NCBI RefSeq assembly: GCF_025567285.1 | Contig: NZ_JAOQJT010000007.1 | Location: forward strand, 62,001 to 126,000 | Origin: Coprococcus aceti | GTDB taxonomy: Bacteria > Bacillota > Clostridia > Lachnospirales > Lachnospiraceae | DNA length: 64,000 nucleotides | Reading direction: 5' to 3' | Part shown: one piece after another, positions 1-9,469 of the stretch | How positions within the stretch are numbered: position 1 is the first letter of the stretch | How the letters are laid out: each line of letters starts with the position of its first letter | Program-made: the position numbers and the translations under genes | Notes under the pieces: generated by a model | What the model was told of the DNA's origin: nothing | Databases searched by the model: none | What the model saw: the letters and a program-made list of their open reading frames with translations, nothing else

Positions 1-2017
1 TGTAAGAGTTGGCACCTGAACCGGTACCTCCTGTTACAACGTCGTGCATGGCACTTGTGAGAAGCCATGCTGTCTGCTCTGATATGACACGTGTCTTCTC
101 AGGCTCCCTGTTGTCTATCAGAAGATTGCCTTCATGGTCGTAAACCTCTGAGTAGAACACAGGCTTTATATAATTACCACCGTTGGCGATGGTTGCATAT
201 GCAGCTGTGATCTCTAGGTTGGTAATACCATTTGTCAGACCACCAAGTGCAAGTGACTGGTTGATATCTGACAGGATGAGACCATCGCTGTCTGTCTTTC
301 TCTCAACAAGAGTTGTAAATCCAAGCTTCAGCAGATAGTCATATGCGAGCTGTGGAGTTACGTCTGTGATACACTTTACAGCTATGATATTCATAGACTC
401 CATGATAGCATATCTTATAGTTTTAGGTCCCCAGTATCCGCCGTACCAGTTAAATACCTGATTACCATTCTCATAGTAGTAAGGTGCATCATCGTATACG
501 GTGGCAAGAGACATGTTGCACGCGTCCAGTGCAGGAAGGTATGTGGCAACTATCTTGAAGCAAGAACCAGGCTGTCTGGTAGCCTCAGTTGCACGGTTGA
601 ATGATCTGTTCTCAGTTTTCTCTCCACGGCCTCCGACAAGTGCCTTGACCTGACCGGTGTTCTGGTCCATGAGAGTGAATGATACCTGTGGCTGTATGAC
701 AAGCTTGAATGTCTCCATGAAGACTTCGTCGCCGGTCTCGGCAACCATGGCATCCCTGAACTCGTCAGCCGCTGCACGGGCATCATCCTCGCTGTAATAT
801 CTTGCGCTGTAGTCGTAGCCCTCCTGCTCTGTGAACCAGCTCTCAAGATTCTCCACGCTGTAGTTCGTCTGAACCTTTGTCTCCTTATCCGCAAGGGTGA
901 GAGCGTAGTTGAGCTGATATACAGGCTCAGGCCAGTAGGATGTATCATTTACAACTGAGTCAGCGATCTCCTGGATCTCAGGATCCTGACAAACGATGAC
1001 CTTGAGTCCGCCTGACCAGATCAGTGACTCTGCCTCGTCCTCTGAGTAGCCCTTGGCAACCAGATCATTCTGAAGCTGCTTGATGACCTCGTCAGTGTAG
1101 TAGGAGTTGACCTCTGTCTTCTGCTGCTTTTCTTCCTTCTTAGATACGGAAGCGATACGCTTGTAAACGTTATCGTTTATAGCCTCGTCATACTGCGCCT
1201 GTGTTATATACTCAAGATCCAGCATGTATTTAAGAACCTGGGTCCTTCTGGTCTTGTTGTCGTCAGGCGACAGGAGAGGATCGTATTTGGTAGGGTTCTG
1301 CGGAATTGCTGCGAGCACGGCACACTCAGATACCGATAACTGGCTGAGCCCCTTGCCGAAGTAAGTCTTGGCAGCGGTCTCAACACCGTAGCAGCCTTCT
1401 CCGAGATATATGGTGTTCAGATAATACTCGACTATCGACTTCTTGTCGATCTTCTTCTCCATATCCACAGCCAGGTACTGCTCCTGAACCTTACGCTCAA
1501 GCTTATCCAGGAAAGTTGACTCATTCAGTCCGACGTTGAACACGTTGTTCTTGATAAGCTGCTGTGTAAGAGTGGAAGCACCCTCATCGAAGTCTCCGCT
1601 TTTGAGACCCTTTATAAATGCTCTGGCGATACCCTGTACATCGATTCCGTTGTGCTCCCAGAAACGTCTGTCCTCTATAGCGACAAATGCATTCACAAGA
1701 TCCTCAGGAATAGAGTCGTAATACACATACTCTCGGTTGGAGTTGGAATTGGCAAGTGTCGTGATCTCCTTTCCATTCTGGTATACAAGAGTTGTCTTGT
1801 ATCCCTTAGGTATGAGAGCGTCAGCGTTGATGTTCGGCGTATCATCCAGAATACCCTTGAGGGCACCAAATCCGGCTCCGACACCGACTATCACAATGGC
1901 GAGCACCAGCACCAGTATAATCTTAAACACAGAAATGTTAAGCTTACGCCGGTTTCTTGGAAGCTTGGATACCAGCTCCTTCTGAGCCTTCACCGCTCCC
2001 TTCTTAGTAAAATCCAT
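1..2017 (-). CDS. Class A penicillin-binding protein (PBP1A-type), C-terminus cut by window edge
   Basis: Bifunctional peptidoglycan synthase that polymerises glycan strands and cross-links peptides at the outer face of the membrane. Read on the minus strand from ATG at 2017, preceded by AAGGAGG; 672 codons are present and the frame is open at base 1. The order is a short basic cytoplasmic tail, one membrane segment (about residues 28-50, rich in I/V/L), the GT51 glycosyltransferase domain with the EDRRFWEHNG motif, then the transpeptidase domain with PGSCFK (the SxxK nucleophile motif, with Cys where Thr is common) and SMN. The KTG motif should lie just beyond base 1. It stands alone and divergent from the next gene. 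Family assignment is firm; the exact paralogue (PBP1a versus PBP2c type) is not resolved. Confidence 0.95.
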   Translation of the reverse strand, partial: MDFTKKGAVKAQKELVSKLPRNRRKLNISVFKIILVLVLAIVIVGVGAGFGALKGILDDTPNINADALIPKGYKTTLVYQNGKEITTLANSNSNREYVYYDSIPEDLVNAFVAIEDRRFWEHNGIDVQGIARAFIKGLKSGDFDEGASTLTQQLIKNNVFNVGLNESTFLDKLERKVQEQYLAVDMEKKIDKKSIVEYYLNTIYLGEGCYGVETAAKTYFGKGLSQLSVSECAVLAAIPQNPTKYDPLLSPDDNKTRRTQVLKYMLDLEYITQAQYDEAINDNVYKRIASVSKKEEKQQKTEVNSYYTDEVIKQLQNDLVAKGYSEDEAESLIWSGGLKVIVCQDPEIQEIADSVVNDTSYWPEPVYQLNYALTLADKETKVQTNYSVENLESWFTEQEGYDYSARYYSEDDARAAADEFRDAMVAETGDEVFMETFKLVIQPQVSFTLMDQNTGQVKALVGGRGEKTENRSFNRATEATRQPGSCFKIVATYLPALDACNMSLATVYDDAPYYYENGNQVFNWYGGYWGPKTIRYAIMESMNIIAVKCITDVTPQLAYDYLLKLGFTTLVERKTDSDGLILSDINQSLALGGLTNGITNLEITAAYATIANGGNYIKPVFYSEVYDHEGNLLIDNREPEKTRVISEQTAWLLTSAMHDVVTGGTGSGANSY

Positions 2018-2212
2018 AAAAAGACCTCCTTAAAACCTGGGGGATAGATCCCCGCTATTTAATTGTAAAAGTAAATTCTAAATAAGGGCAGACTACTGCC
2101 GTTAATATACACTTCAAATTAGTATATCAAATAACAGTATAATAATAAAGAAAAAAATATTGCAACAAAACAAAAATTAATAAACGTGAACGAAAAAATC
2201 AGAAAGAGTAAA

Positions 2213-2241
2213 TTGACAACGGTATGATTCAAAAGCATAAT
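2213..2241 (+). promoter_or_regulatory. Vegetative (sigma-A type) promoter for the 103-residue gene
   Basis: TTGACA at 2213-2218, a 17-base spacer and CATAAT at 2236-2241, about 37 bases before the ATG at 2279. The -35 is perfect and the -10 differs from consensus at one base. Confidence 0.75.
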
Positions 2242-2278
2242 AAATATAAAAAAGTGCAGAATAAACAGGAGAAGATAT

Positions 2279-2590
2279 ATGTTTGCATCAATAGACGAAG
2301 CGGTTGAATACTGGAAGGACGAGCTGTCATATGTGGACGACGCAAAGGTGACAGGATATGTGGGAGGCTACCCGGTGGTGGAATTTACCATCAACAAAGC
2401 CGCCTGGGGACTTGTTAAGGACAAGAAGAAATTTGGAAGGATCGTAAGATCATCGGAGATGGAGGGCGGAATAGAAGTCGGTGTGTCGACATGCTTTTAT
2501 CAGACGGCATCCCTGGAGTGGGAGCCACCTGTCCTCAGGGTGTGCGGATATCCTGAAGTGATCAACAGAATACTTGGCAAGGTAATGTAA
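2279..2590 (+). CDS. Hypothetical protein, 103 residues, not recognised
   Basis: I do not recognise this family. The product is a small soluble-looking acidic protein without signal peptide or membrane segment. It begins MFASIDEAVEYWKDELSY and has aromatic residues scattered through the C-terminal half (CFYQTASLEWEPPVLRVCGY). It is well supported as a gene: AGGAG precedes the ATG at good spacing, a near-consensus vegetative promoter lies upstream, and a strong hairpin terminator follows directly, so it looks like a monocistronic unit between the PBP gene and gpr. No residue pattern suggests a catalytic site. It could be a lineage-restricted regulatory or structural protein; no function is claimed. 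Confidence 0.75.
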   Translation: MFASIDEAVEYWKDELSYVDDAKVTGYVGGYPVVEFTINKAAWGLVKDKKKFGRIVRSSEMEGGIEVGVSTCFYQTASLEWEPPVLRVCGYPEVINRILGKVM

Positions 2591-2606
2591 GATTTACCGT
2601 GGAATG

Positions 2607-2645
2607 CCCCGGCGGATACATAAAAATGCATCCGCCGGGGTATTT
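2607..2645 (+). terminator. Rho-independent terminator after the 103-residue gene
   Basis: An 11-bp perfect stem, CCCCGGCGGAT at 2607-2617 with ATCCGCCGGGG at 2630-2640, followed by TATTTTATT. Its position also argues against the longer gpr reading frame that would start inside it. Confidence 0.85.
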
Positions 2646-2682
2646 TATTATACATGTAATGGGTTATGTAAGGAGGACGCAT

Positions 2683-3585
2683 ATGAACAGGGAGATACGT
2701 ACGGATCTTGCGATAGAGCTCAGAGAAAATGTAGCCGACAGGAGAAATATGCCTGGGGTCAAGGTGAAGACGGTGGTGAATGAGGACAGGAGCATCAAGA
2801 CCACCACCATAACGGTGCTGGATGAGATAGGGGAGAAAAATCTGGGAAAGGCAAAGGGACAATATATAACGATAGAGTGTTCCAAGCTTAAGGAATATGA
2901 GGAGTCCATACATGAACCTCTGAGGGCGGAGCTTGAGGGCAGACTCAGGGAGCTCATGGGGCATGCGGGAAATATACTGGTGGTCGGACTTGGCAACAGG
3001 CAGGTCACCCCGGATTCCATAGGCCCGCTGGTCATAGACAATCTGTATGTGACAAGGCACCTGGACACTCCGGGAAAGCCAGATCTGGTCATGAGTGCCA
3101 TATGTCCGGGAGTCATGGCACAGACCGGAATAGAGACTGTGGATATAGTCAGGGGAATATGCGATGAGATAGACGTGGAGATCGTGGTTGCAATAGACGC
3201 CCTGGCGGCCAGAAGCAGCAAGAGACTCGGATGCACCATCCAGCTCACGGATACAGGTATAAGCCCCGGCTCCGGTGTCGGCAACAACAGAAAGACACTG
3301 AGCTCAGACAACCTTGGCAGACGCGTGATCGCAGTCGGTGTTCCGACAGTCATCTCCGTTCCATCCATCATAGACGATTCGCTGGATGAGGTGGCTGATG
3401 CATTTAACGAGACCTACGGGCGCAGGATCATGAGGGAGTTCACGGAGAAGCAGAGATACCAGATAGCGTGCAATCTTCTGGACGAGGATATGGCGGATAT
3501 GTTCGTGACCCCGAAAAATATAGACGAGCTAGTGCGCCGCATCAGCTTTACGATATCTGAGGCGATAAATGCCATAGCGATGTAG
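2683..3585 (+). CDS. gpr: GPR germination protease (spore endopeptidase)
   Basis: Cleaves small acid-soluble spore proteins during germination to free DNA and supply amino acids; peptidase family A25. The start is ATG 2683 behind AAGGAGG; the open frame reaches back to 2599, but that stretch is the upstream terminator. The product is 300 residues. The N-terminus MNREIRTDLAIELRE carries the RTDLAIE sequence typical of the autoprocessed GPR propeptide, and the core has VVGLGNRQVTPDSIGP (about residues 101-115) and later GVPTVISVPSIIDD. The gpr-spoIIP-lepA order matches other spore formers. In studied species gpr is made in the forespore under sigma-F/G; I could not identify a convincing promoter of that type here. 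Confidence 0.95.
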   Translation: MNREIRTDLAIELRENVADRRNMPGVKVKTVVNEDRSIKTTTITVLDEIGEKNLGKAKGQYITIECSKLKEYEESIHEPLRAELEGRLRELMGHAGNILVVGLGNRQVTPDSIGPLVIDNLYVTRHLDTPGKPDLVMSAICPGVMAQTGIETVDIVRGICDEIDVEIVVAIDALAARSSKRLGCTIQLTDTGISPGSGVGNNRKTLSSDNLGRRVIAVGVPTVISVPSIIDDSLDEVADAFNETYGRRIMREFTEKQRYQIACNLLDEDMADMFVTPKNIDELVRRISFTISEAINAIAM

Positions 3586-3628
3586 AGAAAAATACAGGGA
3601 ATCATTTGGCACGTACACTCATATATTT

Positions 3629-3656
3629 GAATAATGGATAACAGAGGCCATAGCAT
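3629..3656 (+). promoter_or_regulatory. Candidate sigma-E promoter for spoIIP
   Basis: GAATAAT at 3629-3635, 13 bases, then CATAGCAT at 3649-3656, resembling the B. subtilis sigma-E consensus (KMATATT / CATACAnT). spoIIP is sigma-E dependent in B. subtilis. The implied leader would be only about 14 bases, which weakens the call. Confidence 0.35.
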
Positions 3657-3677
3657 ATTCAAAAGGGGTGGAAATGT

Positions 3678-4838
3678 ATGTCGGACAGAAAGCTTCATAC
3701 GAAGACTGTGTATATACTTGCGTGGGTGATTCTGGTGTGCGCGGGGATATTGATAAAGACCGGGATAACTGATGATGTGTGGAAGCTGGTGTATAGCGGG
3801 ATATATGGCAGTTCTTCGGGTGAAACAGGCGAGAGTATATACAGCCCCGGTGCGGCTGAGCCGGATGTGTACTGTTACATGGATTACTGGGAATCTCAGG
3901 TCAGGGAGGTGTGCGAGGAGGGCAGGACATACCAGACGGAGGATGCGGATTCCGAAGGTGAGGCATCATCGCAGGCGGAGACTTCAGAGACTTCTGCGCC
4001 TGCCAGCACTGAGACCACAGAAGCTGCGCAGAGATCCGCTGATGCCAGAACTGTGTCGGCCATGGCGGATATAATGAGCTCTTATATAGGTATGGACGCA
4101 GATACACTCCTTTCATATTGTTATAACGCCACATACCCTAAGTGCGTAAAAAAAGACGAGCTGGATGCGGAAAATCTGCTCGGCAAAGATCTGTCGCTGG
4201 ATATGGACACGGGCGGATACAAGGTTCTGATATATCACACCCACGGCTCTGAGGCATTTGCGGACTCAAGACCGGGCGAGGTTGACGACACGGTGATAGG
4301 ACTTGGCAACCGCCTGGCGGAGATACTCACGGATACATATGGCATACCGGTGTACCACGACACCACGGCATATGACATGATGACAGGGGTTCTTGACAGG
4401 AACGCTTCCTATGATTATTCGAGGGAAGGTGTGTCACAGATACTTAAGGACAATCCTGAGATAGAGGTCATCATAGATCTCCACAGGGATGGTGTGCCGG
4501 ATGACACACATCTGGTTACAGATGTGGATGGAAAGCCCACAGCACAGATCATGCTGTTAAATGGTATGTGCCGTGACGAGGATGGCAACGATGTGGACTA
4601 TTGGAGCAATGACAACAAGGTCGACAACATGGCATTTGCACTTCAGACCTATCTGGCGGGCAGGGCAAATTACGGCGACATGATGCGCAAGATATACATA
4701 AGTACGAGCCGGTACAACATGGATCTCATGCCGCACGCCATGCTGGCAGAGATAGGCGCACAGACTAACACGGTGGAGGAGGAATACAACGCCATCGAAC
4801 CATTTGCCGCAATGCTTGCAAAGGTGCTTCTGAAGTGA
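3678..4838 (+). CDS. spoIIP: Stage II sporulation protein P (SpoIIP), amidase/endopeptidase
   Basis: Cell-wall hydrolase of the SpoIIDMP machine that degrades septal peptidoglycan during engulfment, anchored in the mother-cell membrane. The product is 386 residues with a membrane segment at about 10-26, then a low-complexity linker (about 88-125) rich in Ser/Thr/Glu/Ala, then the SpoIIP domain. Likely zinc/catalytic positions are visible: HTHGSE at 187-192, DLHRD at 267-271 and E358 in AEIGAQTN. The start at ATG 3678 is set by GGGGTGG eight bases upstream. It follows gpr, as in B. subtilis. The linker composition is variable in the family and probably only a spacer. Confidence 0.95.
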   Translation: MSDRKLHTKTVYILAWVILVCAGILIKTGITDDVWKLVYSGIYGSSSGETGESIYSPGAAEPDVYCYMDYWESQVREVCEEGRTYQTEDADSEGEASSQAETSETSAPASTETTEAAQRSADARTVSAMADIMSSYIGMDADTLLSYCYNATYPKCVKKDELDAENLLGKDLSLDMDTGGYKVLIYHTHGSEAFADSRPGEVDDTVIGLGNRLAEILTDTYGIPVYHDTTAYDMMTGVLDRNASYDYSREGVSQILKDNPEIEVIIDLHRDGVPDDTHLVTDVDGKPTAQIMLLNGMCRDEDGNDVDYWSNDNKVDNMAFALQTYLAGRANYGDMMRKIYISTSRYNMDLMPHAMLAEIGAQTNTVEEEYNAIEPFAAMLAKVLLK

Positions 4839-4860
4839 GGATTAAGTGGCATATTGGCAC

Positions 4861-4890
4861 TTGCAGTTATATGCTCATACATGTTATATT
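4861..4890 (+). promoter_or_regulatory. Possible vegetative promoter for lepA
   Basis: TTGCAG at 4861-4866, an 18-base spacer and TATATT at 4885-4890, in the 135-base gap between spoIIP and lepA. A housekeeping promoter is expected here because spoIIP should be sporulation-specific. Confidence 0.45.
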
Positions 4891-4973
4891 AACGTCAAAT
4901 GCGAGTAAGACAAGTATAAGAATAAAAGAGCCTGCACATACAAGGCGCGGGACATAGATAAGGATGTGAAAAC

Positions 4974-6788
4974 ATGGAGCATTTAGACCAGTCAAAGATA
5001 AGAAATTTCTGTATAATAGCGCATATAGATCACGGTAAATCAACACTTGCCGACAGGATCATAGAGAAGACCGGAACTCTGACCAGCAGGGAGATGCAGA
5101 ATCAGGTTCTTGACAATATGGATCTTGAGAGGGAGCGTGGAATCACCATCAAGGCACAGTGTGTCAGGATCGTGTACAATGCCAATGATGGACAGGAGTA
5201 CATATTCAATCTCATAGACACTCCGGGACATGTGGATTTCAATTATGAGGTATCTCGAAGTCTGGCAGCCTGTGAGGGAGCCATACTTGTGGTTGATGCC
5301 GCACAGGGCATAGAGGCGCAGACCCTGGCGAATGTATACCTGGCGCTGGATCATGACCTTGATGTCATGCCAGTCATCAACAAGATAGACCTCCCGTCAG
5401 CAGATCCGGAGAGGGTCGTGAACGAGATCGAGGATGTAATTGGAATAGAGGCACAGGATGCCCCAAGGATATCGGCAAAGAATGGGATTAATATAGAAGA
5501 AGTGCTTGAACAGATCGTGAAGAAGGTGCCGGCACCGCATGGTGACCCTGAGGCTCCACTCAAGGCACTTATATTCGACAGTCTGTATGACTCCTACAAG
5601 GGAGTTATCATATTCTGCCGATTATTTGACGGCTGCGTGAAGAAGGGAACCACCATAAGGATGATGGCCACCGGAGCTGAGGCTGAGGTGGTTGAGGTCG
5701 GAATATTCGGAGCGGGAAGATTTGTCCCATGTGATGAGCTGTCAGCCGGTATGGTTGGTTACATAACAGCCAGCCTTAAGAATGTACAGGATACTACAGT
5801 GGGAGATACAGTCACACAGGCGGACAGGCCATGTGACGAGGCGCTTCCTGGATACAAGAAGGCACAGCCTATGGTATACTGCGGACTCTATCCTGCGGAT
5901 GGAGCAAAGTATCCGGATCTCAGGGATGCCCTTGAGAAACTTCAGTTAAATGATGCGGCGCTCAGCTTTGAGCCGGAGACATCCATAGCACTGGGCTTTG
6001 GTTTCCGATGTGGTTTCCTTGGACTGCTTCACCTTGAGATAGTTCAGGAGCGACTGGAGAGGGAGTTCAATCTTGATCTGGTAACCACAGCGCCAGGCGT
6101 TGTATATAAGGTACATACCACAGATGGGAATGTGATAGAGCTCACCAATCCGTCGAATCTGCCGGATCCATCCACCATAGAGTACATGGAGGAGCCATTT
6201 GTCGATGCGGAGATCATGGTCACAACAGAGTATGTGGGTGCCATCATGCAGCTCTGCCAGGAGAGACGAGGCGTGTACAAGAGCATGGAGTACATGGAGG
6301 AGACAAGAGCGCTTCTCAAGTACGACCTCCCACTGAACGAGATCATATACGATTTCTTTGATGCACTTAAGTCGCGTTCAAGGGGCTATGCTTCATTTGA
6401 CTATGAGATGAAGGGCTATGTCCGCTCAGAGCTTGTGAAGCTGGACATCCTTATCAATAAGGAAGAGGTCGATGCACTCTCATTTATCATACACAAGGAT
6501 ACAGCGTATGAAAGGGGCAGAAAGATGTGCGAGAAGCTCAAGGACGAGATCCCGAGACATCTGTTCGAGATCCCGATCCAGGCGGCCATAGGCGGCAAGG
6601 TAATAGCCCGCGAGACAGTCAAGGCCATGAGAAAGGATGTCCTTGCCAAGTGCTACGGCGGAGATATATCCAGAAAGAGAAAGCTCCTTGAAAAGCAGAA
6701 GGAAGGAAAGAAGCGAATGAGACAGGTGGGCAATGTGGAGATACCACAGAAGGCATTTATGTCTGTCCTGAAGCTTGATGAGGAATAG
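4974..6788 (+). CDS. lepA: Elongation factor 4 (LepA), ribosome-associated GTPase
   Basis: Translational GTPase that binds the ribosome and is implicated in back-translocation or in ribosome biogenesis. The product is 604 residues, the usual family length. G1 is AHIDHGKST (16-24), G3 DTPGHVDF, G4 NKIDLP; the EF-G-like domains and the LepA-specific C-terminal region rich in Lys/Arg (SRKRKLLEKQKEGKKRM) follow. The start is ATG 4974 preceded by AAGGATG at suitable spacing. It lies between spoIIP and hemW as in B. subtilis and ends in a hairpin terminator. Confidence 0.98.
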   Translation: MEHLDQSKIRNFCIIAHIDHGKSTLADRIIEKTGTLTSREMQNQVLDNMDLERERGITIKAQCVRIVYNANDGQEYIFNLIDTPGHVDFNYEVSRSLAACEGAILVVDAAQGIEAQTLANVYLALDHDLDVMPVINKIDLPSADPERVVNEIEDVIGIEAQDAPRISAKNGINIEEVLEQIVKKVPAPHGDPEAPLKALIFDSLYDSYKGVIIFCRLFDGCVKKGTTIRMMATGAEAEVVEVGIFGAGRFVPCDELSAGMVGYITASLKNVQDTTVGDTVTQADRPCDEALPGYKKAQPMVYCGLYPADGAKYPDLRDALEKLQLNDAALSFEPETSIALGFGFRCGFLGLLHLEIVQERLEREFNLDLVTTAPGVVYKVHTTDGNVIELTNPSNLPDPSTIEYMEEPFVDAEIMVTTEYVGAIMQLCQERRGVYKSMEYMEETRALLKYDLPLNEIIYDFFDALKSRSRGYASFDYEMKGYVRSELVKLDILINKEEVDALSFIIHKDTAYERGRKMCEKLKDEIPRHLFEIPIQAAIGGKVIARETVKAMRKDVLAKCYGGDISRKRKLLEKQKEGKKRMRQVGNVEIPQKAFMSVLKLDEE

Positions 6789-6845
6789 AAAAGACCGGGA
6801 ACACAGTGACACGGTTATATCAAATAAGAAATAATAGAATCGTAG

Positions 6846-6899
6846 AAAAGCCGTTAATGAGAGCATTCTGACAGGAGCATTCTTAGTAGCGGCTTTTTT
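6846..6899 (+). terminator. Terminator-like hairpin after lepA
   Basis: AAAAGCCG at 6846-6853 pairs with CGGCTTTT starting at 6890, followed directly by more Ts. The loop is long (about 36 bases) and holds GAGCATTCT twice, so the folded form may be more complex than a simple stem-loop. Confidence 0.6.
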
Positions 6900-6939
6900 C
6901 ATGCGGTGACGATATTTGAAATAAAAAGGAAGGATACTA

Positions 6940-8238
6940 ATGATAGATATAATAAATACCGAAAATTCAGATCGGGATTTCGGCGATGCAAATAATGACG
7001 AAGTTTTAGAGTCATATGAGAAGAAGCCGCTCAGCATATACATACATATCCCATTCTGTGTGAAGAAATGTGCATACTGCGACTTCCTGTCATTTCCGGT
7101 GGGGGCAGCCTGCATGTCGGGATATGGAGTGTACCGTGAGAAATACGTCGAAGCCCTGTGCGAGGAGCTGAAAAGCTACTCGTATTTGGCGGAGACCCAC
7201 AAGGTCAGGACAATATACATAGGAGGCGGAACCCCATCCATACTGGAGCCGGACGAGATCACACTTGTAATGACGACGGTGAGGAAGCTGTTCGATGTCG
7301 CAGAGGATGCGGAGATAAGCATAGAGGTAAATCCGGGCACCCTGACCAGCCGTAAGGCAGCAGAATATATAGCAAATGGCATAAACAGGATGAGCATAGG
7401 CCTTCAGTCCGCACAGAAAAATGAGCTGGAAGCTCTGGGCAGGATACACAATTATGACCAGTTCCTCGCCGCATTTGACATGGCTAGGGAGGCCGGATTT
7501 CGCAATATAAATATAGACCTGATGTCAGACATACCGGGACAGACCATGAGGTCATATCTGGACACCCTTGACAAGGTATTAAGGTGTAAGCCGGAGCACA
7601 TATCGTCCTACAGCCTCATAGTGGAGGACGAAACTCCTCTGGCAGCAGATGAGAACCTGCTGTCACAGATCCCGGATGAGGACGTGGACAGGCAGATGTA
7701 CGACATAACAAATAAGCTCTTAGGCACCGGCGGCTACCACAGATACGAGATATCCAATTACGCCAAAGCTGGCTACGAGTGCAGACATAACATAGTCTAC
7801 TGGACCCTCGGGGAATACATAGGAATCGGAATCGGAGCAGCGTCCTTCCTGTACGGCAGACGCTACACCAACACATCCAGTCTGGAAGACTACATAGACG
7901 GCATGGCAAGACACAGGGAGCTCATGACATTCGGAGATCCCGTCGCAAATTCGGGTAAGGCAAGAGATATAATAGAACACATGCGCAATGTGGAAGAAGA
8001 ACTTGACGCAGACAGGCTGATGGAGGAATATATGTTCCTCGGCCTGCGTATGATATCCGGTGTGAGTGCAGAAAAATTCAACGACTACTTTGGACACTCC
8101 ATCTACGACATATACGGCTCCGTCATAGATAAATACAAGTCCACCGGCCACCTCGAAGATGACCACGGCCTGATCCGCCTCACAAAAAAAGGCATCGACG
8201 TAAGCAACACGATCCTGGCGGACTTCTTAATAGAATAA
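6940..8238 (+). CDS. hemW: HemW-like radical SAM protein (heme chaperone; formerly anaerobic coproporphyrinogen oxidase-like)
   Basis: Radical SAM protein thought to insert heme into target proteins rather than to oxidise coproporphyrinogen. The product is 432 residues. YIHIPFCVKKCAYCDF carries the CX3CX2C cluster ligands (C40, C44, C47) without the extra Cys of true HemN, which supports HemW. Other family motifs are GGGTPS, the EVNPGT strand, GINRMSIGLQS and the C-terminal HemN_C region (about 360-432). The start is ATG 6940 with AAGGAAGG upstream. The first 28 residues are a poorly conserved acidic extension. Gene order lepA-hemW-hrcA is standard for the Firmicutes. Confidence 0.93.
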   Translation: MIDIINTENSDRDFGDANNDEVLESYEKKPLSIYIHIPFCVKKCAYCDFLSFPVGAACMSGYGVYREKYVEALCEELKSYSYLAETHKVRTIYIGGGTPSILEPDEITLVMTTVRKLFDVAEDAEISIEVNPGTLTSRKAAEYIANGINRMSIGLQSAQKNELEALGRIHNYDQFLAAFDMAREAGFRNINIDLMSDIPGQTMRSYLDTLDKVLRCKPEHISSYSLIVEDETPLAADENLLSQIPDEDVDRQMYDITNKLLGTGGYHRYEISNYAKAGYECRHNIVYWTLGEYIGIGIGAASFLYGRRYTNTSSLEDYIDGMARHRELMTFGDPVANSGKARDIIEHMRNVEEELDADRLMEEYMFLGLRMISGVSAEKFNDYFGHSIYDIYGSVIDKYKSTGHLEDDHGLIRLTKKGIDVSNTILADFLIE

Positions 8239-8295
8239 TACTGGCACGACCGTCCTTCAAAACATAAAAAAAACACAAAAACATTCGTTATTTTG

Positions 8296-8324
8296 TTGAC
8301 AAAAGGGGGCGGCAGTGTTAGATT
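8296..8324 (+). promoter_or_regulatory. Vegetative promoter of the hrcA-grpE-dnaK operon
   Basis: TTGACA at 8296-8301, a 17-base spacer, TAGATT at 8319-8324. The CIRCE operator begins 11 bases downstream, around the expected transcription start, which is the classic HrcA-repressed arrangement. Confidence 0.8.
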
Positions 8325-8335
8325 ATGTTTAGTGG

Positions 8336-8362
8336 TTAGCACTCGGATATGTTGAGTGCTAA
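8336..8362 (+). promoter_or_regulatory. CIRCE operator (HrcA binding site)
   Basis: TTAGCACTC, nine bases, GAGTGCTAA: a perfect 9-9-9 CIRCE inverted repeat. HrcA binds it to repress the operon until heat or misfolded protein occupies GroEL. It ends 29 bases before the hrcA ATG. No second CIRCE was seen before dnaK. Confidence 0.97.
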
Positions 8363-8391
8363 TAAGACTAAAAGCAAAAAGGAATGAGAGT

Positions 8392-9432
8392 ATGGAACTT
8401 GACGAGAGAAAAGTCAGAATTCTAAAAGCGATCGTTTCGAATTACCTGGAGACTGGAGAGCCCGTTGGATCGAGAACCATTTCCAAGCTGGCCGACATGA
8501 ATGTCAGCCCGGCTACCATAAGAAATGAGATGTCAGATCTTGAGGACATGGGTTTTATATGCCAGCCACATGCATCGGCAGGAAGAGTTCCGACGGATGC
8601 AGGTTACAGGTTTTATGTTGACAGCATCATGGCAGACAGGAATGAAGAGAAAGCAGAGAATCAGACAGAGAGAGAGAATCTGCTGCAGAGAGTTGATAAG
8701 CTTGAGAAGCTTCTCAAGCAGGTGGCAAAGGTGCTTGCGACTAACACTCAGTACGCAACACTGGTTACGATGCCACAGTACAACAACACAGTAAAGTTCA
8801 TCCAGTTGTCACAGGTTGATGAGACCACATTGCTGGCGGTCATCATGGTTGATGGCAATATAGTCAAGAATAAGCTGATCAAGACGACGTACAGCCTGAA
8901 GAATGAAGATATTTTAAAATTTAATATTCTGCTAAATACCTTCCTTCAGGGCGCGGCACTTCAGGATATCAATCTTGAACTTATACAGACCATGAAGGTT
9001 CAGGCAGGTGAATATGCAGAGATCCTTGAGACGATATTCCAGGGAATCATGGAGGCGATCCATGAGGCCGATGATCTCAAGGTTTATACCAGTGGAGCAA
9101 CGAATGTACTCAAGTACCCTGAGTTGGCGAACACGTCATCCGCAGAGAAGCTGCTCGGAACACTGGAAGACATAGAGGACAAAGAAGAATTTGCAAAACA
9201 TGTGGAGGATGTGATCCAGCAGGACAGCGACATACAGATCCTGATAGGACAGGAGAACAGCGATGAAAACCTGAAGGACTGCTCCCTTGTAACAGCAACA
9301 TACAAGATGCCGGAGGGCGCAAAAGGAACGATAGGAATAATCGGACCGAAGAGGATGGATTACAAGAAAGTTGTGAGCATGCTCAAGGAACTCACCGGAG
9401 AGCTTGATGACATATTTAACAACAATGGATAG
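8392..9432 (+). CDS. hrcA: Heat-inducible transcription repressor HrcA
   Basis: Represses class I heat-shock genes by binding CIRCE. The product is 346 residues from ATG 8392, chosen because AAAAGGA lies just upstream; the longer in-frame start at 8356 falls inside CIRCE. The N-terminal winged helix (about 5-70) includes ETGEPVGSRTISKL and SPATIRNEMSDLE, followed by GFICQPHASAGRVPTDAGYRFYVD, the hallmark HrcA segment. The remainder is the GAF-like and inserted dimerisation regions. It is the first gene of the CIRCE operon and therefore autoregulated. Confidence 0.97.
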   Translation: MELDERKVRILKAIVSNYLETGEPVGSRTISKLADMNVSPATIRNEMSDLEDMGFICQPHASAGRVPTDAGYRFYVDSIMADRNEEKAENQTERENLLQRVDKLEKLLKQVAKVLATNTQYATLVTMPQYNNTVKFIQLSQVDETTLLAVIMVDGNIVKNKLIKTTYSLKNEDILKFNILLNTFLQGAALQDINLELIQTMKVQAGEYAEILETIFQGIMEAIHEADDLKVYTSGATNVLKYPELANTSSAEKLLGTLEDIEDKEEFAKHVEDVIQQDSDIQILIGQENSDENLKDCSLVTATYKMPEGAKGTIGIIGPKRMDYKKVVSMLKELTGELDDIFNNNG

Positions 9433-9469
9433 ACAGATAAGATTATAACGATGAATAGGAGGATATGTA

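Noticed and set aside
2599..2682. 28-codon N-terminal extension of gpr
   Set aside because: It lies in the terminator of the preceding gene, while AAGGAGG precedes ATG 2683 directly.
8356..8391. 12-codon extension of hrcA
   Set aside because: It starts inside the CIRCE operator and lacks a ribosome site.
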